Origin: Pedobacter alluvionis
Lineage (GTDB): Bacteria > Bacteroidota > Bacteroidia > Sphingobacteriales > Sphingobacteriaceae
Direction: 5' to 3'
NCBI RefSeq assembly: GCF_003664035.1
Contig: NZ_RCCK01000012.1
Location: 372,001 to 436,000, forward strand
Length of the DNA stretch: 64,000 nucleotides
Below, piece after piece: positions 1 through 8,811 of this stretch (position 1 is its first letter; every line of letters starts with the position of its first letter). The translations under genes and the position numbers were made by a program. The notes under the pieces were generated by a model that saw nothing but the letters and a program-made list of their open reading frames with translations, was not told the origin of the DNA and did not search any database.

Positions 1-443
1 GCATTAAAGAAGACCATATCTTTTACGTAGATACCACTTTGGCGCCAGAAAAAGCAGCTATCGAATATAAAAAAGCAATTGACAAACATTTTAATGGTGA
101 AGACATTGTTTTCGATTTAATCCTTTTGGGTATGGGGGATGATGCACACACCGCTTCGATTTTTCCACATACTACTTTGGTTAAAGATGAGGAAGTAAAC
201 GTAGCAGCTGTATACGTAGAAAAACTAGATACATATCGCATTAGTTTTACCGCACCATTAATTAATAAAGCAGATAATGTTGCTTTCCTGGTATTTGGAG
301 AGAATAAAGCCGAAGCACTGAAACATGTTATTGTCGATACGGAAAAAAATGTTGATTTATATCCTTCGCAATTAATCGATCCGATTGATGGAAAGTTAAC
401 CTGGTTTACCGACGAGGCTGCTACAAAATTATTAGAAGATTAA
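1..443 (+). CDS. pgl: 6-phosphogluconolactonase, 5' end outside window
   Basis: Hydrolyses 6-phosphogluconolactone to 6-phosphogluconate in the oxidative pentose phosphate pathway, in the cytoplasm. The visible frame is open from the first bases of the window (codons start at base 3), so this is the C-terminal part, about 146 codons of a usual 230-240. The family signature LGMGDDAHTASIFP is present (usual form GxGxDGHTASLFP, here D-A instead of D-G before the histidine), followed by the conserved region around PLINKA and the C-terminal WFTDEAA. No start lies inside the window; the TTG at base 39 is internal. A strong terminator follows 50 bases downstream. The zwf/gnd partners, if adjacent, would be upstream and are not visible. 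Confidence 0.9.
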   Translation, partial: IKEDHIFYVDTTLAPEKAAIEYKKAIDKHFNGEDIVFDLILLGMGDDAHTASIFPHTTLVKDEEVNVAAVYVEKLDTYRISFTAPLINKADNVAFLVFGENKAEALKHVIVDTEKNVDLYPSQLIDPIDGKLTWFTDEAATKLLED

Positions 444-491
444 ATAATATGGATGTCTGAAGAAAAACATTTATCAGACTTTTTAAACGGA

Positions 492-527
492 AAACGGAAT
501 ATGCCTTAGGGTTATTCCGTTTTTTTA
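492..527 (+). terminator. Rho-independent terminator after pgl
   Basis: Perfect 10-bp inverted repeat (AAACGGAATA at 492-501, TATTCCGTTT at 513-522) with an 11-base loop, running into a T-tract. It lies about 50 bases after the pgl stop codon and should end that transcript. Confidence 0.85.
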
Positions 528-714
528 TTTAGCAAAAAAAACGGAATTAAACTCCGTGAAATTAAGACTACAACTGTTGAGGTAAAAATAACAATGGGAA
601 AAGCAAAACTAGTGATTAGGCTTGGTGTAAAATACAAATTTGAAGCGAATGCCAAACCATTAAGATTACATAGAAAAACCCTTCGAGAAGCCCGGCAACA
701 TTAATGATTTATCC

Positions 715-1587
715 TCAACCAAAAAGATCGCTGCTCAGGTAGCGGTCTCCCCGATCGCAGGCAATAAAAACGATGGTTCCCTGATCTAGCTCGCCAGCAA
801 GTTTCAAAGCTGCTGCACAGGCACCGCCCGAACTCATGCCCGCAAATAAACCTTCTTCTTTAGCCATCCTCCTCGACATCATTGTAGCTTCTTCCTGTGC
901 AATGTCCATCACACGGTCAACACGTTCTGGTTCAAATATTTTTGGAAGGTATTCTTTTGGCCATCTTCTAATCCCTGGAATAGAAGAACCTTCAGTAGGT
1001 TGACAGCCTACAATCTGAATATCATTATTTTTTTCCTTAAAAAACCTCGAACAGCCCATAATGGTCCCCGTTGTTCCCATAGAGCTTACAAAATGCGTAA
1101 TCTGCCCTTCCGTATCCCTCCATATTTCTGGTCCGGTTGTTTTATAATGTGCCAGGTAATTATCTGGATTTGCAAATTGATTTAACAAAAAATATCCTTT
1201 TGAAACGCCTTTTTCTTCCGCATAATCCCTGCATACTTCTATACTTTCCAACAACGTCACTTTTGCGCCAAAGGCTTCCATAGTTACCTTACGTTCGCGT
1301 GTAGAATTTGCCGGCATAACCAATTCAATGTCTAAGTTATATAAACTTGCAATCATGGCCAGCGCAATGCCGGTATTGCCACTTGTGGCCTCCACCAGTT
1401 TAGTCCCGGGTGCTACATCACCACGTTCTATTGCGCTTCTGATCATATTGAGCGACGCCCTGTCTTTGACACTACCGCCCGGATTATTTCCTTCTAATTT
1501 GGCAAATACCCGTACAGCCGGGTTAATATTCAGCTTTTGAAGTTCAGCCATTGGCGTATTTCCAATCAGATCGATTATTCCTGCCAT
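715..1587 (-). CDS. cysM: Cysteine synthase B (O-acetylserine sulfhydrylase)
   Basis: PLP enzyme that makes L-cysteine from O-acetyl-L-serine and sulfide or thiosulfate, cytoplasmic. The 290-residue length fits CysM rather than the longer CysK (about 310). The N-terminus IDLIGNTPM, the PLP lysine in NPGGSVKDRAS (about residue 41), the substrate loop TSGNTGIA and the phosphate-binding GTTGT are all visible. It sits 11 bases after the serine acetyltransferase stop on the same strand, so the two genes form a cysE-cysM operon covering both steps from serine to cysteine. No riboswitch is seen upstream. The exact sulfur donor cannot be told from sequence. Confidence 0.93.
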   Translation of the reverse strand: MAGIIDLIGNTPMAELQKLNINPAVRVFAKLEGNNPGGSVKDRASLNMIRSAIERGDVAPGTKLVEATSGNTGIALAMIASLYNLDIELVMPANSTRERKVTMEAFGAKVTLLESIEVCRDYAEEKGVSKGYFLLNQFANPDNYLAHYKTTGPEIWRDTEGQITHFVSSMGTTGTIMGCSRFFKEKNNDIQIVGCQPTEGSSIPGIRRWPKEYLPKIFEPERVDRVMDIAQEEATMMSRRMAKEEGLFAGMSSGGACAAALKLAGELDQGTIVFIACDRGDRYLSSDLFG

Positions 1588-1598
1588 ATTTTGATATT

Positions 1599-2411
1599 TT
1601 AATTGGTTTCTTTATGGTTTCTAATGGTAATTATTGGCGAATGATAAGCGGTAGAAAAAGCAGGGATACTTTCGGTAAGCCATACGTTCCCCCCGATAAT
1701 ACTATCATGCCCGATAACGGTTTCACCGCCCAGTATGGTTGCCCCCGAATAGATTACCACCCTATCTTCCACCGTTGGGTGGCGCTTGCTACCAGCTAAT
1801 ATTTTTTTAACGCTTAAAGCACCAAGTGTTACCCCTTGATAAATTTTCACATAACGGCCTATTGTGCTGGTTTCGCCAATAACAATTCCGGTTCCATGGT
1901 CGATATGGAAGTACTCGCCAATACTAGCCGCAGGATGGATGTCGATACCTGTTTTAGAATGGGCATATTCAGTAAGAATTCTCGGAACCAGCGGTATACC
2001 GAAATTATAAAGCATGTGGGCAATTCTGTAGAAACAGATGGCATAAAAACCGGGATAAGTCCTGATGACTTCAAACCTGCTCTGTGCGGCGGGGTCGCCT
2101 TCGTAAATGGCAACAATATCGGTATTTAAGATCCGGTACAAGTCTGGTAACTTTTCAAAAAACAGACCCGCTGCATTTTTACATTCGCTATTTTTAAGCT
2201 TACAACTCACTGATATGATATCATAAAGCTCAAGCTCCAAAACAGCAATATATTCTTTTACTTCTGTAATCGATGAAAATACTCTTGGGGAATTTTCTGG
2301 AAAAAGTACTTGAATTAACTTTTCTGCCCAAAGAGATATCACTTCATTGGGTGGAATATTTGGTTGTTCAAGAGGCTTGTTGCTAATTTGTTCAAAAAAA
2401 TGGTCTTCCAT
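1599..2411 (-). CDS. cysE: Serine O-acetyltransferase
   Basis: Transfers acetyl from acetyl-CoA to L-serine, giving O-acetylserine for the cysM product next door. The 270 residues comprise an alpha-helical N-terminal part (about 1-130) and a left-handed beta-helix with hexapeptide repeats (about 160-260). The family hallmark runs DIHPAASIG, FHIDHGTGIVIGET, YQGVTLG, KRHPTVEDRV and GATILGG. The longer helical N-terminus matches the CysE/EpsC type found in Bacteroidota. First gene of a two-gene operon with cysM, 11 bases apart. The ATG at 2411 is the first plausible start, and the upstream DNA is non-coding and repeat-rich. Confidence 0.93.
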   Translation of the reverse strand: MEDHFFEQISNKPLEQPNIPPNEVISLWAEKLIQVLFPENSPRVFSSITEVKEYIAVLELELYDIISVSCKLKNSECKNAAGLFFEKLPDLYRILNTDIVAIYEGDPAAQSRFEVIRTYPGFYAICFYRIAHMLYNFGIPLVPRILTEYAHSKTGIDIHPAASIGEYFHIDHGTGIVIGETSTIGRYVKIYQGVTLGALSVKKILAGSKRHPTVEDRVVIYSGATILGGETVIGHDSIIGGNVWLTESIPAFSTAYHSPIITIRNHKETN

Positions 2412-2710
2412 AACTAATGGTTACACCTCGCAGATCTGCTCATCTACTAGGTATATAGATTTAATCGCTAAATGTAGGTTTTGTTTTTTTAAACTGGAAC
2501 TACTAACGAAATTTTATGAAAATAATGGAGGGGAAATAACAAAAAAAAGTCCGGAGTCAGCAGTCCAAAGTCGGAAGTCGATTAGCTTGGAGTTGAGAGA
2601 AGATCGAACCTTCTTCGGTTTGTCACCCTGAGAGATAATTATTTCATAAAATCAATATAAAAGACAGGTCTTTTTAGCAAAATATTAGGTTGCGCGAGAT
2701 TGTCATTCCC

Positions 2711-2730
2711 AACCCGATAGCTATCGGGTT
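2711..2730. repeat. 20-bp perfect palindrome
   Basis: AACCCGATAGCTATCGGGTT is a perfect palindrome. The core CCGATAGCTATCGG recurs at 3250-3263. It lies in a cysE-upstream spacer with a GTCATTCCC-type flank. Confidence 0.85.
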
Positions 2731-2996
2731 GATTGGGGAACCACGGAGTGCTCATGAATGCCTTTGAAACAAGGTAAACTTATGAATAATCGTAATGCAA
2801 GCCCTTTAAGATTCCCGACTACGGACTACGCCTATCGTGTGGACACATCTTTTTTTAGTATTTTTAGGCATTTTGCTAACCAACTTTAATAAAGCAAGGA
2901 TTTTAACCAAGGACGCTGTCAATCCCAAGAGCAAGGGAAATCAAAAAAACAGGTGTAAGACAGTAAAAATGGCACTAACAAACCTGAAGCGCAGTG

Positions 2997-3052
2997 GTTT
3001 TGTGTTCATAGCCGATAATTTAATTTTTTTAAAAAAAATTTGAACACAAAAC
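2997..3052. repeat. 12-bp inverted repeat with long loop
   Basis: GTTTTGTGTTCA (2997-3008) pairs perfectly with TGAACACAAAAC (3041-3052). The outer flanks (AGCG and CGCT) extend the pairing imperfectly. The loop is A/T-rich. Confidence 0.75.
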
Positions 3053-3124
3053 GAAGTGTCGCTGTTTTTTTGATGTGCGTGGGATTGCGCAAAAGGCTCA
3101 TTGCTGGATTGACAAAGCGCTTTG

Positions 3125-3162
3125 GGTACTTTGGCGCTCCAAAGTACCATGCCCCGCGGCAT
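3125..3162. repeat. Double hairpin
   Basis: GGTACTTTGG (3125-3134) pairs with CCAAAGTACC (3139-3148) over a 4-base loop. It is followed at once by ATGCC (3149-3153) pairing with GGCAT (3158-3162). Two adjacent G/C-rich hairpins in AT-rich DNA suggest a REP-like element. Confidence 0.75.
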
Positions 3163-3247
3163 AGAGCGGAAAAAAATTAACATTTATTTCCAATTATAGT
3201 CTTTAAGACATCAAAGCTTGCTATTAGCAGGAAAGATGCTGAAATAA

Positions 3248-3265
3248 ATCCGATAGCTATCGGAT
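3248..3265. repeat. 18-bp perfect palindrome
   Basis: ATCCGATAGCTATCGGAT shares its 14-base core with the palindrome at 2711-2730 and is followed by a TCAGCATGACGA flank typical of dispersed spacer repeats. Confidence 0.8.
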
Positions 3266-3652
3266 CAGCATGACGATCGACCTAGGCAACGATGCTAAAA
3301 ACAAATGTAAACTAAAAGAGATCTATCCACACGATAGTCCTACGCAGCAATGAATGACGACCGTACTAATGGATTCTGTCTATGGTAATGGAGCGAAGGG
3401 TTAGTAGATAATTTGGAACAAATTAATCTATTTGAACAATAAATGTGAGTGACAGAAATTAATTTAATCGTAAAAATAACCTCAAGTTACCATTATTTCG
3501 AGCGGCTCCTTCAGCTGTGCTATCGGATTGAGATGACTACCCTTCTACAATGAACCATTGAACCAATGACCAGTGAGTTAAAAATACTCCTTTAAGGAAT
3601 AAGAATAAACCAGTTTCTCAAAACCAGACCGATTTGGCAATGTTACCAATAC

Positions 3653-3838
3653 ATGTTGATAACTGTAGAAACGACTGTAAAAGAATTAGATAAGATTTAT
3701 ATCGGTGAGGAGATCACTTTTGATAAAAAATCTGGCCTGGTATACCGCATTGCGATTTTTAAGTCGGTGAGTATTTCCAGTTATATCTTTCAGTTGGTTC
3801 ACGGAGAAATTATTATTATCCGCAGGAATTGTTATTAG
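3653..3838 (+). CDS. Short hypothetical protein, possibly a remnant
   Basis: A 61-codon frame with an ATG start. The opening residues MLITVETTVKELDKIY faintly recall the first strand and helix of SRPBCC (AHSA1-like) proteins, but the following conserved tryptophans and the rest of the roughly 140-residue domain are missing. It may be the stump of a decayed SRPBCC gene or a chance frame. A 13-bp inverted repeat begins 11 bases after its stop codon. Confidence 0.25.
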   Translation: MLITVETTVKELDKIYIGEEITFDKKSGLVYRIAIFKSVSISSYIFQLVHGEIIIIRRNCY

Positions 3839-3849
3839 CAGGAAATTAA

Positions 3850-3888
3850 AATAGCATTTCCGATCGATATACTACCGGAAATGCTATT
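3850..3888. terminator. Hairpin between convergent frames
   Basis: AATAGCATTTCCG (3850-3862) pairs perfectly with CGGAAATGCTATT (3876-3888) over a 13-base loop. It lies 10 bases after the stop of the large minus-strand cytochrome gene and probably ends that transcript. T-tracts are weak on both sides. Confidence 0.6.
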
Positions 3889-3898
3889 ACTTACTATA

Positions 3899-6505
3899 TT
3901 ATTTTTTCTGTTCTGATAAAAAGGTAACTAAAGAAGCCAGTTCTTCGTATGATAATGAATTAGCCAAACCTTCCGGCATCATCGAAGTTTCCATTTCTTT
4001 TCTCGACAGGATATCGCCTGCTTTAATGGTGAAAACTTCTCCTGCAATGTTACGAAGCACCACTTTAGCAGCGGTTTCTTCCGTAATAAAACCCATATAC
4101 GTACGGTCGCCTTTGGCAGTAATCATTACTGAAGCAAATCCCTGAGAAATCGAAGCATTAGGTTTTAATATCGATTCTGCAATCTGTTCACGGTTCATAA
4201 TAGAGCCAATCTGTCCCATAAAAGGACCTTTCATTTTCTCGCTTTTGCTCAAGCTATGGCAGGCAATACAGCCTTGACTATTGAAAATATTTTTTCCTTT
4301 TAACGGGTCGCCCTGTAATTTATTGATAGCTAATAATACATCTTCTATAGATGATTTACCTACCTGACCTTTTTTGTTTTTGATTTTATCCAGATCAATT
4401 TTTGGTTCTTCGGTTGTCGCTACTTTTTCTTCTTCGGCAAATTCAGGGATATCCATCCTTTGTCGTGCATTTAAATCAACATAAAATTGTTTTCCTTGTG
4501 CTCCGGCTTTTGTAGCCTCTTCTTTCAGGAATTTCTCAATAATAGGAGAACCTTCCCATGAAACGGCTTTAAAGTATGGCCCGTGAGAGTCAGGACGTGT
4601 ACCCCACCACCAGGTAGCATCATAGGCAATTTCTTTTTTATACAAACGGCCTAAGGTAACCAGAATCTGCTGTTTTAATTTTTCATCTGTCGATTGTTTG
4701 TAGTTTTCAATTAGTCCGTTAACCGCTTTTTCAGTATGCATGTAACGTAATGCCCAAAGTGCAAGCGTAGCATTTTCGGTTTTAACTGCAGCAAGCAACG
4801 CATCTACTGCCTCAAGATCAACCAATGCCCGAACAGCTAAGTGAGGTAAAATAATGGCTGCGTTTGGTGTTGCATGAGGTCCTTCAGTGCCTTTTGCAGG
4901 TGCTGTAAATGAAGCAGGAACCTTGGTTTGTAAAAGCACATTGGCAACCTCTGCCCTGCCCAAACGGTTTAAACCAATAATTGAAGCGGCCTGAACGCGA
5001 AGAGAAGAATCTTTTAAACCTTCTAAAAATGGTTCAATAGGTACTTTGTCTATATAAGCTTTGCGATCAGCAAGTGCTTTTAAAGCAAATTCCTTAAGTG
5101 TTTTGTCTTTGGTAAATTCAACTAAAGTTGTGATACTACTTTCTTTGGTGAGCTGTGCGTAGGTATACATACCGGCTATACGCACATCAAGCGCTAAACT
5201 TTGATCGGAAGCAACATTTAAAGCCGTTGCGATAGCTTGTTTATTATTGCGCAAAACCAATTCCTGCGAAGCAGTTAAACGGGCTACTGCACTATTCGAT
5301 TTAATTAACTCTGTTAATTTTTTAATTGAAGCCTTTTTAACATCAGGAAAAGCTTTGTATGTCCAGTTATTGGGTACTGCCCGAACAACGTAGCCTTTAT
5401 TCGGGCTGCCAGAATAACCTGCACCATCCCAGGCCGATAAATATAGTCTTCCTGAACCGTCTACATCAAGGTCGGTAATTTGAGGTAGCTTAATAAACTC
5501 TTCATCTTTCTGTGTAAAGGTTGGCCCATCAGCAGTTACTCTGTGAATATAAAGCATGCTTCTGCCCCAATCGGCCATCATTGGCACATGGTTATATTGT
5601 TCAGGCCAGTTTGGTTCATCCATAAATAAGGCACCCGTGCCCGATCCACCACCTAAATCTGCCAATGCAGGAATAATTTCGTCGGTAAAATTCTGAAATA
5701 AAACCGGGTAACCATATTCACCAGATTGTATGTGGTGAGAGAAACGAACATTCCATCCTCCTCCATCATTGGTATTTTCCCTGGTAAAAACGTTCATGTA
5801 AGGATCAATCGCAACATCATAAACATTACGTGTACCGTGTGTATAGACTTCCATTTCAGTTCCATCAGGACGAACGCGTATAATTCCGCCACCTAACATG
5901 GTTAGTTTTTTACCTGAACGGTCTACCGCGTCGTGGAATCCAAAATCGCCTACAGAAATATAAATCCATCCATCAATCCCCATTCTTATGCCATTGGTGG
6001 CATGGTCGGTGCCACGTTCACGAATATATTTGGCATTACTGATATGCTCAATAAGTGGTTTTTCAGGTCCATCGGCTTTTCCGTCACCATCTTTATCCTC
6101 GAAAACAACCAAATTCATACCTGTTGCCTGTTTTGTTTCTTTCGAAAAAGTGGTATGCAATACGTATACCTTACTGCCTTGAACAATAATACCTCTGGGA
6201 TTATCCACTTCGGCAAAATCTACATGTTCATCCATTTTACCATCGTTATCCTTATCTATCAATTTAAGGATATGCCCTTTACCAGGATCTTTACCTAAAG
6301 AGCCCATCATATCAACACCAACATATACTTCTCCTGTTGGCGCTACAGCTAAACAGGCTGGGCTAGGTGTAATATCAGGTCCGGCAAAATTGGTGATTGT
6401 TAATTCGGGAGGCGATATGCGTTGTATCTCTGGTTCATTAAAAAAGTTTTTTAATCCAAAAAAAACTAGCGTAAAAGAAATTAAGCTTAAAGAAAATTTA
6501 ATCAT
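3899..6505 (-). CDS. Secreted beta-propeller / HEAT / cytochrome c protein
   Basis: An 868-residue exported protein of the membrane-bound dehydrogenase type. After an N-terminal hydrophobic segment (about 1-17) comes a sugar-dehydrogenase-like six-bladed propeller (about 30-390). It contains two calcium-loop motifs, DKDNDGKMD and DKDGDGKAD, and ATNGIRMGIDGWIYISVGD. Alpha-helical HEAT-like repeats follow (about 400-640), then a C-terminal cytochrome c domain with one heme-attachment motif CIACH (about residue 745) and a plausible methionine ligand near MMPEG. Such proteins are thought to oxidise a sugar or alcohol outside the inner membrane and hand electrons to heme; the substrate is unknown. 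Single gene with no partner and a hairpin downstream. Confidence 0.8.
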   Translation of the reverse strand: MIKFSLSLISFTLVFFGLKNFFNEPEIQRISPPELTITNFAGPDITPSPACLAVAPTGEVYVGVDMMGSLGKDPGKGHILKLIDKDNDGKMDEHVDFAEVDNPRGIIVQGSKVYVLHTTFSKETKQATGMNLVVFEDKDGDGKADGPEKPLIEHISNAKYIRERGTDHATNGIRMGIDGWIYISVGDFGFHDAVDRSGKKLTMLGGGIIRVRPDGTEMEVYTHGTRNVYDVAIDPYMNVFTRENTNDGGGWNVRFSHHIQSGEYGYPVLFQNFTDEIIPALADLGGGSGTGALFMDEPNWPEQYNHVPMMADWGRSMLYIHRVTADGPTFTQKDEEFIKLPQITDLDVDGSGRLYLSAWDGAGYSGSPNKGYVVRAVPNNWTYKAFPDVKKASIKKLTELIKSNSAVARLTASQELVLRNNKQAIATALNVASDQSLALDVRIAGMYTYAQLTKESSITTLVEFTKDKTLKEFALKALADRKAYIDKVPIEPFLEGLKDSSLRVQAASIIGLNRLGRAEVANVLLQTKVPASFTAPAKGTEGPHATPNAAIILPHLAVRALVDLEAVDALLAAVKTENATLALWALRYMHTEKAVNGLIENYKQSTDEKLKQQILVTLGRLYKKEIAYDATWWWGTRPDSHGPYFKAVSWEGSPIIEKFLKEEATKAGAQGKQFYVDLNARQRMDIPEFAEEEKVATTEEPKIDLDKIKNKKGQVGKSSIEDVLLAINKLQGDPLKGKNIFNSQGCIACHSLSKSEKMKGPFMGQIGSIMNREQIAESILKPNASISQGFASVMITAKGDRTYMGFITEETAAKVVLRNIAGEVFTIKAGDILSRKEMETSMMPEGLANSLSYEELASLVTFLSEQKK

Positions 6506-6856
6506 TGGTGTATTGTTGTTTCAGGTTAGTTTGTGTGAGGTAAACTTACAAAAAATACAAATTCCTTATTGCCACAATTTTGTGTCGTTTTAATTTATTT
6601 GCAACTATTACCCATAATCGCTATACACTGTCGCAGCAAAAGCCGAATTAAGTGTTTTACCAAATAAATACCAGTAAAACAGCCACAATTGTGGCATAAA
6701 TCAGTGAAAAACCATTAAACAAGACAAGCAAAGTATCTTAAAAGTAAAAAACAATCGCTATAGTCACATTCTGGCAATTATTTTTAAATAAAACTTGAAT
6801 TATAGCATGCATTTCTTTATATTTACTACATACAGTATTCACCAAATCAGTATGTT
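6506..6856. other. Intergenic region between divergent genes
   Basis: About 350 bases of AT-rich DNA between the minus-strand cytochrome gene and a small plus-strand membrane-protein gene. It should hold both promoters. I see no RNA gene, strong repeat or additional frame. Confidence 0.6.
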
Positions 6857-7027
6857 ATGAAAAATATTCATTATTTCTTCCTGACTGCCCTGATCTCCTC
6901 CATTGGGCTGTTTATTACCAGGGATTCATTTGAACCCGAATTGGTTTATAGCACGGTGGTATTAATATGGATTCTTTACATCTGGTACCATATTTATGCT
7001 GCTACTAAGAGGAACTACAGCGAGTAG
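6857..7027 (+). CDS. Small two-helix membrane protein (56 aa)
   Basis: ATG at 6857 to TAG at 7025-7027, 56 codons. Residues about 5-20 (HYFFLTALISSIGLF) and about 30-50 (VYSTVVLIWILYIWYHIYAA) are strongly hydrophobic, separated by a short charged stretch TRDSFEPE and followed by a basic tail TKRNY. The two-helix hairpin and positive C-terminus look like a real small inner-membrane protein rather than chance. Function unknown. It precedes the desaturase gene by about 260 bases on the same strand. Confidence 0.5.
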   Translation: MKNIHYFFLTALISSIGLFITRDSFEPELVYSTVVLIWILYIWYHIYAATKRNYSE

Positions 7028-7286
7028 TCTTTGTTTTTATTTATTTATTTTAGTTTCCAAACAACTATTGTTGGGCTAAGTTTGCATGCCTTTTGTTTTC
7101 AGGATGCAAGACTCCGAAATATTTTAATTTAACAGGTGTATCATCGTTAATTTACTATCTTCGCCAAAACTAAAACACAATAGTTTACGTTTATAACTAA
7201 GCTTGGCCAATTGGCCAGGTTATACATTAAGCTTAATGAACTTGGAGCATCGACCTCGTACATGGGGTAGATTATCGCACAAGATC

Positions 7287-8396
7287 ATGAAATCAAAAGC
7301 AAAATTCCCATGTTTAACAGGGAATACATTTTACTCGGAAGTTCGCCGCAGAGTAAACAACGACTTTAAAGAAAACAACAGAAGTATCAACGCCAATGTA
7401 TTGATGTGGTTTAAAGCCTTTCTTTTCCTTACCATATTTCTGGTACTTTATTTTTCAATACTCCTTTTAAACCTGCATGGCGCTATACTTTTAGGGCTTA
7501 CCATTTTACTTGGCGTAACTTGTGCATTTATTGGTTTTAATATCTGCCACGACGCTATCCATGGTTCGTTTTCGAGTGCTAAACGCACCAATTCATTTTT
7601 TAGTTTTCTTTTTAATATGGTTGGGGCTAGTCCGTATGTATGGAACATTACGCACAATGTAGTGCACCATACTTATACCAATATCCCTGGTCATGATGAA
7701 GATATTGAAGTGGCACCGGGTTTAATACGGATCTGCGCGGAGGATGAGTTAAAACCCCATCAACGATTCCAGCAGTGGTATGCCTTTCCGCTCTATAGTC
7801 TGGCTTCGCTTTCCTGGGTGTTTCGTAAAGATTATAAAAAGTTTTTTCAGAAAAGTGTAGGTGCCTGCCAAAACAAACATCCCAAGATTGAATACTTTAA
7901 CCTTTTTTTCTACAAATTTCTTTACTATTTTATTTTTATTGGTTTACCGATATTGATGATGTCGATCTCATGGTGGCAGGTTGCAATTGGTTTCATCGTG
8001 TTGCACATGGCACAAGGATTAACCATGGGACTTGTTTTTCAACTGGCTCATGTGGTGGAAGGAACAACTTTTCCTACAACCAATGCAGCGGGCAATATGG
8101 AAGAAGCCTGGGCCGAACACCAAATGCGTACTACAGCCAATTTCGCAACTCAATCGCCCATCTCAGCATTTTTTCTTGGAGGATTGAACCGACAGATAGA
8201 ACACCACCTTTTCCCTAAAATATGCCATGTCCACTATGGTCGCATCTCCATAATTGTAAAACAAACTGCATTAGAATTTGGATTGCCTTATCACGAAAGC
8301 ACCACTTTTCTTTCGGCACTCCGCTCCCATTACCGTATTTTAAAAAAAATGGGACGACCTGAAACAACTTTAACTCATACACCTCTAATTTCTTAA
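7287..8396 (+). CDS. Membrane fatty-acid desaturase (acyl-CoA/lipid type)
   Basis: Introduces a double bond into acyl chains using a di-iron centre at the inner membrane. The three histidine boxes are visible: HDAIH (about 88-92), HNVVHH (about 123-128) and QIEHH (about 303-307). The QxxHH third box is typical of front-end (delta-5/6-like) desaturases, but no fused cytochrome b5 domain is present. Several long hydrophobic segments lie between the boxes. I chose the ATG at 7287 (MKSKAKF) because the frame upstream, though open from a TTG at 7203, has no family similarity; an ATG at 7239 is also possible. A TATCTTCG box near 7155 may be the -7 element. Probably part of cold or membrane-fluidity adaptation. 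Confidence 0.85.
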   Translation: MKSKAKFPCLTGNTFYSEVRRRVNNDFKENNRSINANVLMWFKAFLFLTIFLVLYFSILLLNLHGAILLGLTILLGVTCAFIGFNICHDAIHGSFSSAKRTNSFFSFLFNMVGASPYVWNITHNVVHHTYTNIPGHDEDIEVAPGLIRICAEDELKPHQRFQQWYAFPLYSLASLSWVFRKDYKKFFQKSVGACQNKHPKIEYFNLFFYKFLYYFIFIGLPILMMSISWWQVAIGFIVLHMAQGLTMGLVFQLAHVVEGTTFPTTNAAGNMEEAWAEHQMRTTANFATQSPISAFFLGGLNRQIEHHLFPKICHVHYGRISIIVKQTALEFGLPYHESTTFLSALRSHYRILKKMGRPETTLTHTPLIS

Positions 8397-8420
8397 CTAT
8401 TAAGTTAAGAGCGATTATTG

Positions 8421-8705
8421 AAACTTAATGTTCTTATTTCCTTAATGATAAAAAACTGTACACCAATTAATTGACTATTAAGAAGTTTAGGACATTAAGG
8501 TAGATCATCCAAACTTGATGTTCTTATTCCCTTAACGGTAAAACCTGTACACCAATTAATTGACCATTAAGAAGTTTAAGGCATTAAGGTTGATCACACA
8601 AACTTAATTTTCTTATTCCCTTAATAGTAAAACACTTAACATCAACTAACCATTAAGAAGTTTAGGACATTAAGGTAAATCATCCAAACTTAATTTTCTT
8701 ATTCT
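8421..8705. repeat. About 88-bp tandem repeat, three copies plus a partial
   Basis: Units start at 8421, 8511, 8600 and 8686 (the last only about 20 bases), each opening with AAACTT(A/G)AT followed by (G/T)TTCTTATT. Copies are 90, 89 and 86 bases long with scattered substitutions. Each unit carries an internal inverted repeat: CCTTAATG or a variant pairing with CATTAAGG about 50 bases on. So each copy can form a hairpin. No frame runs through the array, which lies between the desaturase stop and the SGNH hydrolase start. Confidence 0.85.
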
Positions 8706-8811
8706 TGGGCAATATGCATTCAAGACCAATGACTAATGAACCTACAGCTGATAACATAAACTTAATGTTCAATCCATTCTTCGAAAGGTAGATCTTTTTA
8801 TCTTTAACAAT

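Larger units (their letters stand above)
2832..3337. repeat. Inverted pair of a CTATCGTGTGGA element bounding 506 bp
   Basis: The left copy (CTATCGTGTGGACACATCT, 2832-2850) and the reverse complement of the right copy (3319-3337) match over CTATCGTGTGGA and then diverge slightly, both leading towards a T-rich tract and TTTAG. The enclosed DNA carries two further hairpins and no gene. This could be a miniature non-autonomous element or two independent copies of a dispersed repeat; no target-site duplication is evident. Confidence 0.5.
2412..3652. other. Repeat-rich intergenic region, 1.24 kb
   Basis: No convincing gene. The stretch is a mosaic of palindromes and dispersed fragments: agtc-type near-tandem triplets around 2548-2580, a 20-bp palindrome at 2711, a long inverted repeat at 2997-3052, a double hairpin at 3125-3162, an 18-bp palindrome at 3248 and two inverted copies of a CTATCGTGTGGA element at 2832 and 3326. 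Short open frames here overlap the hairpins on both strands and have no family features. Confidence 0.7.

Noticed and set aside
594..704. 36-codon basic frame after pgl
   Set aside because: Composition is odd, no family features, and it follows a terminator without any promoter.
2347..2631. 94-codon plus-strand frame
   Set aside because: Starts inside cysE on the opposite strand and continues into triplet-repeat DNA.
2837..3043. 68-codon plus-strand frame
   Set aside because: Lies within the inverted-repeat region, with low-complexity lysine-rich content.
2941..3183. 80-codon minus-strand frame
   Set aside because: Runs through two hairpins of the repeat cluster. Such frames are common artefacts of palindromic spacers and show no domain.
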